Of a DNA stretch of 43,530 nt, positions 27,222-35,800 are shown piece by piece. Each line of letters starts with the position of its first letter. The first letter of the stretch is position 1. The position numbers were made by a program, and so were the translations under genes. The notes beneath the pieces were generated by a model that ran no database searches, had not been told where the DNA came from, and saw only the letters and a program-made list of their open reading frames with translations. Origin of the DNA: a virus; IMG/VR virus record IMGVR_UViG_3300025840_000060, positions 1 to 43,530 of that record; one strand, written 5' to 3'.

Positions 27222-28237
27222 TGAGTTCGCTGTTTAAGACAGCGGCTTGCTTTACAGATATACACTACGGATTAAAGCAAAACAGCCGCTTACATTTAGA
27301 CGACTGTCATAGATATATTGACTGGTTCATTGCAGAAGCAAAAGCAAGGAATGCAGAAACCTGCATATTCCTCGGAGACTGGAGTCATCATAGAGCAAGT
27401 GTAAATGTTGCTACACTGAATGCTTCAATTCAAGATCTAAAAAAACTTAATGACGCATTTGAAAAAGTGTATTTCATTACAGGTAATCACGATTTGTATT
27501 ACAGAGATAAACGTGAACTAAACAGCATTGAGTATGCCAGAGACCTTTCTAACTTTGTTATGGTCGATGACATGTTCCTTGAAGATGACGTTGCTATTGT
27601 ACCGTGGCTTGTAGGCGACGATTACAAAACTGTAGCAAAAATGAAATGCAAATACATGTTTGGGCATTTCGAATTACCGTACTTCAAAATGAATGCAATG
27701 GTAGAAATGCCAGACCATGGTGGCATCAATGACACAATGTTAAGTGGTCCTGAGTATGTGTTCAGTGGACACTTCCACAAACGTCAATACAAAAACAACA
27801 TACACTACATTGGCAATGCTTTCCCACATAATTATGCAGACGTTTCAGATGATGAACGTGGTGCTATGTTTTTAACATGGGGCGAAGAACCTGTGTATGT
27901 GAATTGGGGTGAATGTCCTAAGTATAGAGTTTTTACACTTAAACAATTACTTGATGATCATGAAAATCTACTTGACAACTATACGTATGCTCGTGTAAAA
28001 TTAGATATAAGCATTAGTTACGAAGAAGCAACTTTTATTAAAGAAAAGTTTGCTGAACAATATAATGTTAGAGAATTACAATTACTGCCTATCAAAGAAG
28101 AAGAAAACGAGTTTGAAGGTGGCGAGATTAAATTTGAAAGTGTTGATCAGATTGTTATTAATCAATTAGAAACAATCGAAAGTAACACAGTGGACAAACA
28201 AAAACTTATTGATATCTATAACGGTTTAGAAATATAG
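27221..28237 (+). CDS. gp47: Recombination exonuclease subunit gp47 (Mre11/SbcD-like)
   Basis: The 338 residues carry the metallophosphatase motifs of Mre11/SbcD in order: FTDIHYG (D13, H15), LGDWSHH (D53), ITGNHD (N89, H90, D91), MFGHFELP near 148 and SGHFHKRQ (183-186). With gp46 it forms the nuclease that processes DNA ends for recombination-dependent replication; in T4 it also takes part in host DNA breakdown. The start overlaps the gp55 stop and gp46 begins one base after its stop, so the two nuclease subunits should be made together. Confidence 0.95.
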   Translation: MSSLFKTAACFTDIHYGLKQNSRLHLDDCHRYIDWFIAEAKARNAETCIFLGDWSHHRASVNVATLNASIQDLKKLNDAFEKVYFITGNHDLYYRDKRELNSIEYARDLSNFVMVDDMFLEDDVAIVPWLVGDDYKTVAKMKCKYMFGHFELPYFKMNAMVEMPDHGGINDTMLSGPEYVFSGHFHKRQYKNNIHYIGNAFPHNYADVSDDERGAMFLTWGEEPVYVNWGECPKYRVFTLKQLLDDHENLLDNYTYARVKLDISISYEEATFIKEKFAEQYNVRELQLLPIKEEENEFEGGEIKFESVDQIVINQLETIESNTVDKQKLIDIYNGLEI

Positions 28238-28238
28238 T

Positions 28239-30008
28239 ATGCTGAAAATTAAAAATGTGAGTGCCAAAAACTTTATGAGTATTGGCGCACAGACGCAGGC
28301 AGTTAATTTTGGAGATTGCCAACTTACATTAGTTTTAGGACATAATTTGGACTTGGGTGGTGACGGTAGCAGAAATGGTACTGGTAAAACCACTATCATT
28401 AATGCACTCAGTTATGCACTGTATGGCGATGCTCTCACAAACATTCGCAAAGACAATCTCATAAACAAAACAAACGGTAAGCAAATGATTGTTACTGTTG
28501 ACTTTGAAATTGACGACGTGTCATATAGAATTGAACGTGGGCGTAGACCTAACACACTGAAGTTTTTTGTTGACGGGACTGAACCTGGTGATGGTGAACA
28601 ACAAGGCGATAGCAGAGAAACACAAAAAGAAATTGAAAAAGTAATTGGCTTCCCACATGAAATGTTCAAGCAACTTATTGCACTGAACACTTACACGGAA
28701 CCTTTCCTCAGTCTCAAAGCAAACGATCAACGTGCAATGATTGAGCAACTGCTTGGTATCACAGAGTTGTCGCAAAAAGCAGAATTACTTAAAGAGTTAT
28801 TAAAGCAAACAAAAGACAATATTAAAGAAGAAGAAATTAAAATTACTGCTATCAAGAACAGCAACGAAAGAATAGAAAAAAATATTACAGAGATCGAAAG
28901 TCGCAGTAGAGCATGGGATAAAACACATCAAGATAAAGTTGTAGATCTTAAAAATGTTGTTGAAACTATGCAAGAAATTGACATTGATGTTGAACTAGAA
29001 AAACACAAACACAATGCAGAAGTTAAAGAACAAACTGATTCGTTAAAAACATTAGAAAACGAATTGGAAAGAAACAGCACATCTCTTACTCGCAGTAATA
29101 AAAAAATACAAGAACTAAAAGATAATATTGTAAAAGCAGAAGAAGGTGTATGTCCTGCATGTGAACAAAGTACAGCACACTTAGATACACACGAAGAATA
29201 CACACAAGATTTACGTGACAAGTTAGAAGCAGAAAACGAATACAATGCTGAAGTAGAATCACGAAGTAACGAACTTAGTGATGCTATAAAAACATTTGAC
29301 AAGATAGGGCAAGAAGAAGACACATTCTATAACACATTAGAAAGTGCATTAGAGCACAAACACAATTACGAAAACTTAATTACACAACTTGAAGAAAAAC
29401 TTGCTGACGTCAATCCGTACATAGAGCAAATAGAATCTCTCAAAGAATCTGGTTTGCAAGAGATTAGTTTTGACAATATAAACGAGTTAACGTTCTTAAA
29501 AGAGCATCAAGAATTCTTGTATCAATTGCTTACAAGCAAGGACAGTTTCATACGTAAACGTATTATTGATCAGAACATAGCATACTTAAATCACCGTTTA
29601 GCATGGTACTTGGACAAGATAGGATTGCCACATGATGTGAGATTTGCAAGTGATTTAGGCGTTGAAATTACAGAATACGGGCGTGACTTAGACTTTGATA
29701 ATCTAAGCAGAGGCGAACGTAATCGACTTATTTTGAGCCTAAGTTGGGCATTTAGAGACATATATGAGAGTCTAAATAGGCCTATGAATTTGCTGTGTAT
29801 TGACGAATTAATAGACAGCGGCATGGATTCTATGGGTGTAGAGAACAGTCTTGCTATACTTAAAAAAATGAACAGAGAGCAAGGTAAAAACATCATGTTG
29901 ATCTCGCACAAAGAAGAACTAGTTGGTCGTGTAAACAATGTACTCACAGTAATCAAGGAAGGCGGATTTACATCATACAACACGGACACAGAGTATGTCG
30001 ACCAGTGA
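28239..30008 (+). CDS. gp46: Recombination ATPase subunit gp46 (Rad50/SbcC-like)
   Basis: The 589 residues show a Walker A at 43-51 (GSRNGTGKT) and a long coiled coil interrupted by the zinc hook CPAC at 305-308. They then show the ABC signature LSRGERNRL near 489 and Walker B LLCIDELID near 520. This is the complete layout of an SMC-like SbcC/Rad50 ATPase, partner of gp47. Length is close to T4 gp46 (560). Its last 14 bases overlap the start of the methyltransferase-like gene. Confidence 0.95.
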   Translation: MLKIKNVSAKNFMSIGAQTQAVNFGDCQLTLVLGHNLDLGGDGSRNGTGKTTIINALSYALYGDALTNIRKDNLINKTNGKQMIVTVDFEIDDVSYRIERGRRPNTLKFFVDGTEPGDGEQQGDSRETQKEIEKVIGFPHEMFKQLIALNTYTEPFLSLKANDQRAMIEQLLGITELSQKAELLKELLKQTKDNIKEEEIKITAIKNSNERIEKNITEIESRSRAWDKTHQDKVVDLKNVVETMQEIDIDVELEKHKHNAEVKEQTDSLKTLENELERNSTSLTRSNKKIQELKDNIVKAEEGVCPACEQSTAHLDTHEEYTQDLRDKLEAENEYNAEVESRSNELSDAIKTFDKIGQEEDTFYNTLESALEHKHNYENLITQLEEKLADVNPYIEQIESLKESGLQEISFDNINELTFLKEHQEFLYQLLTSKDSFIRKRIIDQNIAYLNHRLAWYLDKIGLPHDVRFASDLGVEITEYGRDLDFDNLSRGERNRLILSLSWAFRDIYESLNRPMNLLCIDELIDSGMDSMGVENSLAILKKMNREQGKNIMLISHKEELVGRVNNVLTVIKEGGFTSYNTDTEYVDQ

Positions 30009-30669
30009 GTTTAGACAGGCTCCAACTAGTCCAAGACTAACCATTTATTTTGACGACAATCATAACGGTGATGGATTAGCAACACTCGAAGATTACAAAG
30101 CAATATTCAATAAGCATTTTTTAGGAACACAATTTCAAAATGTCATGGAATGGTGTTGTGGTCCTGCATTTGTAGGGTTTACATTTTTAGCAGAAGGTAT
30201 TTTTAGAAACTTAACTTGTGCTGACATTGAAGCAGATGTAGAACGCAGTATAAATGAAACATTAAAACACAAGCAAAATTACAATCACAGAGTGAGTTTT
30301 ATTCAAAGCGATTGCTTTGATAATATAGAACAGAAGTTTGATCTAATAGTAGGTAATCCCCCTCACTTTATAGATGACAGTTCCGGTGAATATCAAACCT
30401 TTTTAGATAGGAATATTGATCACAAAACTAAATATGATTGCGAACGAACAGCAATCGACTGGGACTGGCAATCACATAAAAAATTCTTTCAGCAAGTACG
30501 GCAACACCTCAATCCAGGCGGATATGTAATACTTAATGAAAATGCACAAGGTGCAACCGAAGAAACATTTGAACAAATGATTGCTGATTCTGGTTTGCAA
30601 AAACATGCGGTTTATCGTAGCAAGAATCCTTCTAGACCATTTTACTGGTACATGATATTGAAGGGCTGA
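29995..30669 (+). CDS. Class I SAM-dependent methyltransferase-like protein
   Basis: This 224-residue protein has a degenerate SAM-binding segment (VMEWCCGPAFVGFTFLAEG, near 39-57), an acidic strand end (LTCADIEADVER), a DCF segment and then FDLIVGNPPHFID near 113-125. NPP(Y/H) is typical of methyltransferases acting on planar nitrogens, such as adenine N6 or glutamine N5. A C-terminal NPGGYVILNENAQGA strand-loop also fits. No DNA-recognition domain is visible, so a protein or small substrate of the PrmC/HemK type is possible. It overlaps gp46 by 14 bases. A link to recombination is only positional. Confidence 0.7.
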   Translation: MSTSEFRQAPTSPRLTIYFDDNHNGDGLATLEDYKAIFNKHFLGTQFQNVMEWCCGPAFVGFTFLAEGIFRNLTCADIEADVERSINETLKHKQNYNHRVSFIQSDCFDNIEQKFDLIVGNPPHFIDDSSGEYQTFLDRNIDHKTKYDCERTAIDWDWQSHKKFFQQVRQHLNPGGYVILNENAQGATEETFEQMIADSGLQKHAVYRSKNPSRPFYWYMILKG

Positions 30670-30680
30670 TAAATCAATGT

Positions 30681-31106
30681 ATGTCTTATTGGATCTATAA
30701 AGGAAAACAAATTGACGAGCTACCAGAAGGGTGCGAAGCATTTGTATACTTGATCACAAACAAGAAAAATGGCAAAAAATACATAGGCAAAAAACTAGCA
30801 AAATTCAAAACCACTAAACCACCACTTAAAGGCAAAAAAAGAAAACGCAAAGGCACCAAAGAAAGTGATTGGCGAGAATACTGGGGCAGTTCAGATCATC
30901 TCAAAGCAGATGTAGAAAAGTATGGCGAAGAAAATTTTTTTCGTGAAATACTGCATGTTTGTCCAAGTAGAGGTGTAGCCAGTTACTTAGAAGCACAGGA
31001 ACAATTTGAACGCAAGGTATTGCTCACTGATGATTACTATAATGGAATTATCAACGTAAGAGTAGGAGGTTCAAAAATCTTACGTGAAGCACTGAACAAG
31101 GACTAA
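30681..31106 (+). CDS. GIY-YIG family endonuclease
   Basis: This 141-residue protein has the GIY-YIG fold signature in variant form: FVYLITNKKNGKKYIGKK at about 21-38, a very basic loop (PPLKGKKRKRKG), ESDWREYWGSS near 60-70, KYGEENFFREIL near 80-91, and a Glu in SYLEAQEQFERKVL that fits the catalytic Glu. It lacks an obvious extra DNA-binding domain, so it may be a free-standing nuclease of the Seg type or a repair or host-DNA nuclease. It follows the methyltransferase by 11 bases and ends the plus-strand operon. The start at 30681 follows GATAAAT at 30668, which may be chance. Confidence 0.75.
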   Translation: MSYWIYKGKQIDELPEGCEAFVYLITNKKNGKKYIGKKLAKFKTTKPPLKGKKRKRKGTKESDWREYWGSSDHLKADVEKYGEENFFREILHVCPSRGVASYLEAQEQFERKVLLTDDYYNGIINVRVGGSKILREALNKD

Positions 31107-31348
31107 CTATAACTTGCAGGCACACATGGCATTCACAGACACCAAGTCTTTCACATAATTTATAAACAGCACACAAGGTTAGCAGGCCGGATAGTAATAC
31201 TGCTGTGGAAAAAGTATCCGAAAAGTAGGAACACACGCAACACATTGAGACACACCCATGGTGTTAAGTATTGATGTAGATTGAATGCTGTCAATCAAGA
31301 ACCACATAGCTCTTAAAAACTGTAACGAGTAGGAACGAGGTTACAGGT

Positions 31349-31385
31349 AATACACTGAATGTATTTTATAATACACTTAATGTAT
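31349..31385 (+). promoter_or_regulatory. Direct-repeat pair overlapping a perfect TATAAT box
   Basis: AATACACTGAATGTAT (31349-31364) and AATACACTTAATGTAT (31370-31385) match at 15 of 16 bases with a 21-base period. Each is a partial dyad (ATACA/TGTAT). TATAAT at 31367-31372 lies between and into the second copy. No good -35 is seen. It may be a regulated promoter with two operator half-sites firing into the structured region just downstream. Confidence 0.4.
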
Positions 31386-31392
31386 GATGTCG

Positions 31393-31527
31393 ACGTAGGT
31401 TGGGAAAGGTCAGAGCCCATAGAGCAGTGAAAACACCTACTTCCAAGTCAGGCCGACGCGACTCACGTGAAGCCAATTTTTTTTTGATGGAACCGTAACA
31501 GGTTCCGTCTGACCTCAACATCTACGT
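31393..31527 (+). ncRNA. Candidate structured RNA closed by an 18-bp stem
   Basis: Three segments pair in order: ACGTAG (31393-31398) with CTACGT (31522-31527), GTTG (31399-31402) with CAAC (31516-31519), and AGGTCAGA (31407-31414) with TCTGACCT (31508-31515). Only small bulges separate them. Inside are GGAACC/GGTTCC (31489-31506, next to the closing stem) and GTAGGT/ACCTAC (31396-31401 with 31435-31440), which competes with the outer helix. A T9 run lies at 31477-31485. Strand is assumed plus because the TATAAT box points this way. I recognise no known RNA family. Confidence 0.4.
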
Positions 31528-31610
31528 GAAACTGAAATGTTCTTTCTTCGAAAGAAATTTCGAACAAATGAATGAGTGAAGTGAAACGAACGAATGAATG
31601 CAGTTAGAAA

Positions 31611-31625
31611 AGGCCTTACAGGCCT
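31611..31625 (-). terminator. Hairpin terminator after gp26 unit
   Basis: AGGCCT (31611-31616), loop TAC, AGGCCT (31620-31625). On the minus strand the hairpin comes nine bases after the stop of the -1 frame and runs into TTTTC, so it fits an intrinsic terminator for the gp26 transcript, with a short T-run. Confidence 0.5.
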
Positions 31626-31633
31626 AATAAGTA

Positions 31634-31882
31634 TTAAAGTTCTTCTTGAACACCTTTGCCGGATTTGAGTCTATTATAATTATTGATGGTTTTTACAGCA
31701 AGGTTTCTTTCACGTGCGGACATGAGTTGTGCATCTGACCAAGAAATACTACCGCCTGAATACACAGCAATTTCGATGAGGGATTTTTCTAGTAGGTCTG
31801 CTTCTGAGCGTAATCTATTAAGTAACTTAACGATTTCCTCAGATGTTTGTGTTGCTAAGAAGCGGTGAAAAAATTTACAGGA
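31634..31882 (-). CDS. Second (-1 frame) reading frame after gp26, gp51 position; probably a frameshift extension
   Basis: The open frame is 82 codons long (31882-31634), bounded upstream by TGA at 31885-31883 and ending TAA. It has protein-like sequence: TSEEIVKLLNRLRSEADLLE, KSLIEIAVYSGGSISWSDAQ, LMSARERNLAVKTINNYNRL. No ATG, GTG or TTG occurs before the middle of the frame (GTG at about codon 40, ATG at about 51), so the first half cannot be reached by normal initiation. It overlaps the 3' end of gp26 in the -1 frame across a slippery run. Translated by frameshift, it would add 77 residues to gp26, giving about 355. T4 has gene 51 directly after 26. This positional match is suggestive, but I see no sequence proof of gp51 identity. 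Confidence 0.65.
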   Translation of the reverse strand, partial: SCKFFHRFLATQTSEEIVKLLNRLRSEADLLEKSLIEIAVYSGGSISWSDAQLMSARERNLAVKTINNYNRLKSGKGVQEEL

Positions 31883-32700
31883 TCAAAATTTATCTCCTGT
31901 TCAAATTGTTCATTACACTTTTCACATTCTAGTAAAACTTTCTTTTCAACACCAATCTTGTTTACTTCAGCAATGTTTTCTTCAATGGCTCTGCCAATTT
32001 TTGCATCGCAGTTTTCCATAAACTCTCTGATTGATTTTTTATCAGTTACCACAAAATCGTCGCCTTCAGCATCTTTGCCTTTGATACTGGCAACACTGTC
32101 AACCATTAAGTCAAAGTTGAGAGCGGCAATCTGTATAAAGTTTGTGTTGAATGCTTTGAGCTGTTCCATTTCGTCATTGATAGACTGAATGTTTTGTAAA
32201 CTTCTTGTGGTTTGAAAATTTGCAATACCTGCCTTCACAGAACTTTCGTAAGTGAACGGTCTCACTTCAATTGACAAACCGTTGTCAGTTTCAAAACTGT
32301 AAGTTTCTTCTAGAGTTGTCATGCTTTCAAGTGCAGATTCGATACTGCCTACAGAAGTAACTTCTTCTTTGCACTTGGGGCATTGTCCAGTAACATCAAT
32401 ATCGTCACCGTTTGTGGCTCCTTGCATTGCAATTAATAATGCATCAACATCATTACTTAATAGTTCTCTAGGTTTTTTAACAGCAGGCACACAACTTTGG
32501 ATAACTTGTGCTACTGCTTCACCATTTAACAATGCATCAGGATTCTTCATGATCATTTCGTCTTTTGACGTCATGGGGAAAATAGGTAATTCTCCGTTCT
32601 CTGGCATGTCAATGACTTGATCAGAATAAAATTTACCCTTAGATGGTAATTGTGTGTATAACCTAGGTGCTCGGTAAAAGCCCTGTAATGGATTTGCCAT
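31855..32700 (-). CDS. gp26: Baseplate hub/tail assembly protein gp26-like with zinc-ribbon cysteines
   Basis: I choose ATG at 32700 (MANPLQGFYRAPRLYTQLPS) because GGAG lies eight bases upstream. A longer frame to 32760 would start in the promoter region. The product is 281 residues. FYSDQVIDMPENGELPIFPM and DEMIMKNPDALLNGEAV fit the T4 baseplate protein family of gp26. Two Cys pairs, CPKC (107-110) and CEKC (259-262), could form one zinc site. The frame ends within a slippery run that leads into a -1 frame, recalling tail assembly chaperone pairs such as lambda G/GT, which also sit next to the tape measure gene. Here the neighbour is the divergent tape measure gene. The role as a chaperone or hub-assembly catalyst is inferred. 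Confidence 0.78.
   Translation of the reverse strand: MANPLQGFYRAPRLYTQLPSKGKFYSDQVIDMPENGELPIFPMTSKDEMIMKNPDALLNGEAVAQVIQSCVPAVKKPRELLSNDVDALLIAMQGATNGDDIDVTGQCPKCKEEVTSVGSIESALESMTTLEETYSFETDNGLSIEVRPFTYESSVKAGIANFQTTRSLQNIQSINDEMEQLKAFNTNFIQIAALNFDLMVDSVASIKGKDAEGDDFVVTDKKSIREFMENCDAKIGRAIEENIAEVNKIGVEKKVLLECEKCNEQFEQEINFDPVNFFTAS
31867..31876 (-). promoter_or_regulatory. Candidate -1 ribosomal frameshift site in gp26
   Basis: The gp26 codons GTA AAT TTT TTC end four codons before the stop. They contain two heptamers in the right phase: A AAT TTT (31876-31870) and T TTT TTC (31873-31867), the latter a X XXY YYZ site. A slip of -1 on TTT TTC continues as His-Arg-Phe-Leu into the overlapping frame. 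No strong downstream stem is obvious; GCT/AGC is only 3 bp. Confidence 0.6.
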
Positions 32701-32733
32701 ATTAAAACTCCAGTTAATTATTTCGATAAATAC
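32701..32733 (+). promoter_or_regulatory. Extended late promoter for the tape measure gene
   Basis: GATAAATAC at 32725-32733 is preceded by a 24-base block starting ATTAAAACTCCAGTTAATT at 32701, matching the gp25 and gp48 promoters in spacing; its last five bases (ATTTC) equal those of the gp48 block. It overlaps the gp26 ribosome site on the other strand. Confidence 0.62.
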
Positions 32734-32762
32734 ACTAATAAAGCAGTGATTTATACGCAAAG

Positions 32763-32792
32763 GTATTTATCACCATAAAAACATGTGTTAAT
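32763..32792 (-). promoter_or_regulatory. Late promoter for gp26
   Basis: The minus strand has GATAAATAC at 32771-32763 and ATTAACACATGTTTTTA upstream (32792-32776), a variant of the shared block placed three bases closer. The start codon at 32700 lies about 60 bases downstream. It is divergent from, and overlaps in leader with, the tape measure promoter. Confidence 0.6.
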
Positions 32793-32803
32793 GGATTTTT
32801 TGA

Positions 32804-35800
32804 ATGGCAGGCAAAACCACAGTTAATATACCAGGAGAAGACGGCAGAGATCGCGAGGTTACCTTACCTGCATACGCCATGGACTCTACTCTGAGAGATT
32901 TGGTGAAAGCCATGTCTGCTCTGTCTGGTATCAGTGAAGAAACTAAAAAAGCCATGGAAAATCTTGGCAAAGACACCAACGATAATTTCAAGAATCAAAA
33001 CGCAACAGACAAAAAACGAAACGAAATAGCCAACAATCAATTAAACAGTTTGAAGAATCTTAATAAAACTGTTGAAGAAAATGCTGAAGACGCCAAAAAA
33101 CAAACTGGTGTTTTAAGAGAAGCATTCGAAGATGCTGGCGGAGTACTGAAATCTTTATTCCTTGGCGCAATCAGTTTAACAAGCACTGCATTGTACAACT
33201 TGGTGACTACTGGTTATAACACTGGACAAGTTTTAGTTGATCTAAACAGACAAGGTATACTGTTTAACAAAACCCTAGATGGCATGACTGCCAGTGAGGC
33301 GTTTGGTAGTTTGACTGCACTAGGCATGCAGGCATCTGATGCAGGACAAATTCTTGGGGATTATTCCAGAGTGGTTGCCACACTTGGTGTTAGTGCAATC
33401 ACTGATCAATCTAGAGCAATAGCAAACAGTACCAAAATGGGTGCAGAATTTGGTATGACCATGAGTGAGCTCACTGGTTATATTTCAGATGAATTAGACA
33501 TCAGACAAACTTTGGGTATGATTGATCAATTACAGAGATCAAGAGTATCAAAAAGTTCAGAAGAATTATTCAGAAAACAAATACAGTTTTCACAGGTACT
33601 AGGTACTTCCATGGATGACCTTCAAAAATCTGCCGCTGGCATACTTGATAACCCAATGGCTAGATCTGCTTTTGCATTGATTGACGAATTAGGCACATCC
33701 TCAGAAGACCTTGCAAATCAATTAAGAATCAGTACATCACAAATGGCAGGTATGGGATTTGATCAAAAATTAATAGATCAAATTGGCAACGAAATGTTTG
33801 ATATCACTGCATTTTTCAGCGATGCAGGTATGAATTTACAGGCCGCGTTTGCTTCAACTGGTACAGCCGCAGGTAAAGAAGTAGTAGGCATGATATCTGA
33901 AATAAACAGTGCTATTGCAAATAATGATATTAAAACAGCCACAAAAAAAATTGGAGACCTTCCTGGATTCATGGAAGATGCAATCAATGATATGGGTCCA
34001 GAAGGCATTGCAAGTTTCAGAAGGGTAGCAACAGAAATTGGCGGCGAGATGGGTGCGTCATTATTGATGAGCATGAACTCAGTGAGATTGTATCAGAAAA
34101 ATTTAGAAGCACTAACTGAAGCTCACAAAAAGCAAGGCGATACAACCAAACTTACAACTGATGAGTTTCAAAGTATGTTTAATAATTTAGCACAAGCCTC
34201 TAAATCATTTGAACAGTCTAAGAAATCTATCACCGGTGCGTTAGATACTATCAGAATGGCATCCACTGGTATATTACAACAAAGTGGTATTGCTGATGCA
34301 GTAACAAATGTCTTAACCAGATTTTCGTCGATGCTTGTTGACAGAAGTAAGGAAATTAATGATGCAATAACAAGATTAGCAAAAAGATTTGGTTTTCTTG
34401 ATGGCAATGCAGACGATTTGTCTACAACCATAGGCGAAGGTTTAATAGACACAATGGGAAATTTTATTGATCATGCTTTAGACTTTATAGAAAGCATTAA
34501 CCCAGAAATGTTAAGTGGCCTGTTTGATACTGTTACAAGCACATTTACCTCCGCAATAGATGCTGTAAACTTAGTGATTGCTGGATTAAGTGCATTTGGT
34601 AATTTCCTAACTAGTTCTATGTTCAGCGACGATGCAAGTTTTTGGTTAAAAGGTGCAGAACTATTTGCCAAAGTATTCGGAACTGCATTTCTTGCTTCTG
34701 CCGCTGTTAGATTAGTCGGTAAAGGTGTTTCAGCAGTTACTGGAGGATTACTTGGTGGCAAGGACAAAGCGGCACCAAGCAGTGTGGCCGCAGGTGTTGG
34801 CCAAGGCTTAGGCAAGGCAGGTGCTGGTATCAAGATGTTTGGTAAAGGACTAGCAAGTTTCCCAGCCGCGGCCATTCTTGGCGCAGGCAAGTTAGCCGCC
34901 GCAATAGCAATTATTGCTGGCGCAGTGGGACTATCAGGATATATCATAGGCCTAGGCTTAGGGTCAATGGCAGAAGCATTCAAAAAATTCAATGAAGTAG
35001 ATGGCATGAACTTGTTGAAAGTTGGTGGCGGATTGATTGCTCTCAGTGCCGGCATGTTGGCTTTTGGTGCTGGTGCAGTTGTGGGTGCCATTGGTAACAT
35101 TGTGGGCGGCATATTAGACGGTCTTAATGAAATGTTTGGTGGCGAGTCTATGTTTGACAAACTGAAAACGTTTGGCGAAATGGAATTAAACTATAACGGC
35201 ATTAGAAACAATGCAGAAGCAGTAGCGGCATATGGTGTAGCAATGGGCAAACTAGGCGGTGGCCAGTTAGCCGCAGGGTTTGGTAATTTAGTTGGCACAC
35301 TAATGGATGGCCTCAATGAATTTTTTGGTGGCAAGACACCATTTGAAAAAATGGAAGAGTTTGGCAACATGAATTTTGACACAGAACGCATTGCTAGAAA
35401 TGCAGGTGCGTTTGGTATTTTTGCTGAAGCACTCAGTAAAGCCAGTAAAGCAGATTTCACTGCACTAGATGACATTGGCGACATCATGGACGATGTCAAT
35501 GATGAATTAGAACATTTTTCAAACACCAAGAAAATTGATCCTGTGGGTCTAGCAAGTAATGCCAATTCATTGAAAGTGTATGCTGGAGCATTAAAAGAAT
35601 TAAGCAGAGTAAACCCAGACAAAATTACCAGTTTAGGTGAAGCCATTGGAGTGTTACATCAAGCACTAAGCAATTACACTGGACCTGGCTACTTTGAATC
35701 TTTAGCTCAAATGAGTGGACAAACACTTGATGTGGTTTCTACCATGATGTTTGGCAACGGCGAAAATGCACAACCAAGCACAGAAGCAGTTTCAACTGCA

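Larger units (their letters stand above)
31107..31633. other. Non-coding stretch rich in dyad symmetry
   Basis: About 530 bases carry no credible gene, unusual for this compact window. Dyads seen: AGCAG/CTGCT (31181-31185 with 31200-31204) interleaved with CGGATA/TATCCG (31188-31193 with 31215-31220); GATTGA/TCAATC (31279-31296); CTGTAAC/GTTACAG (31320-31346); two 16-base direct repeats (31349-31385); a long stem spanning 31393-31527; TTCTTTC/GAAAGAA (31541-31557); and AGGCCT/AGGCCT (31611-31625). The 5-6 bp dyads may be chance. The long stem is not likely to be. No tRNA signature was found. Confidence 0.6.

Noticed and set aside
31107-31633. tRNA, tmRNA or group I intron in the structured non-coding region
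   Set aside because: No T-arm (GGTTCRA) or CCA-type end, no recognisable intron core motifs, and no split gene on either side despite the neighbouring GIY-YIG nuclease.
31855-32760. Longer gp26 starting at 32760
   Set aside because: The extra 20 residues lie between the late promoter and a clear GGAG-ATG at 32700 and do not look like protein of this family.
32791-32826. An 11-codon upstream frame overlapping the tape measure start
   Set aside because: Short, without a ribosome site; a chance ATG in the leader is more likely than a regulatory uORF.
34471-35160. A 229-residue minus-strand frame opposite the tape measure gene
   Set aside because: Pro/Asn/Ala-rich shadow of the Gly/Ala-rich tape measure helices, with no start signals.
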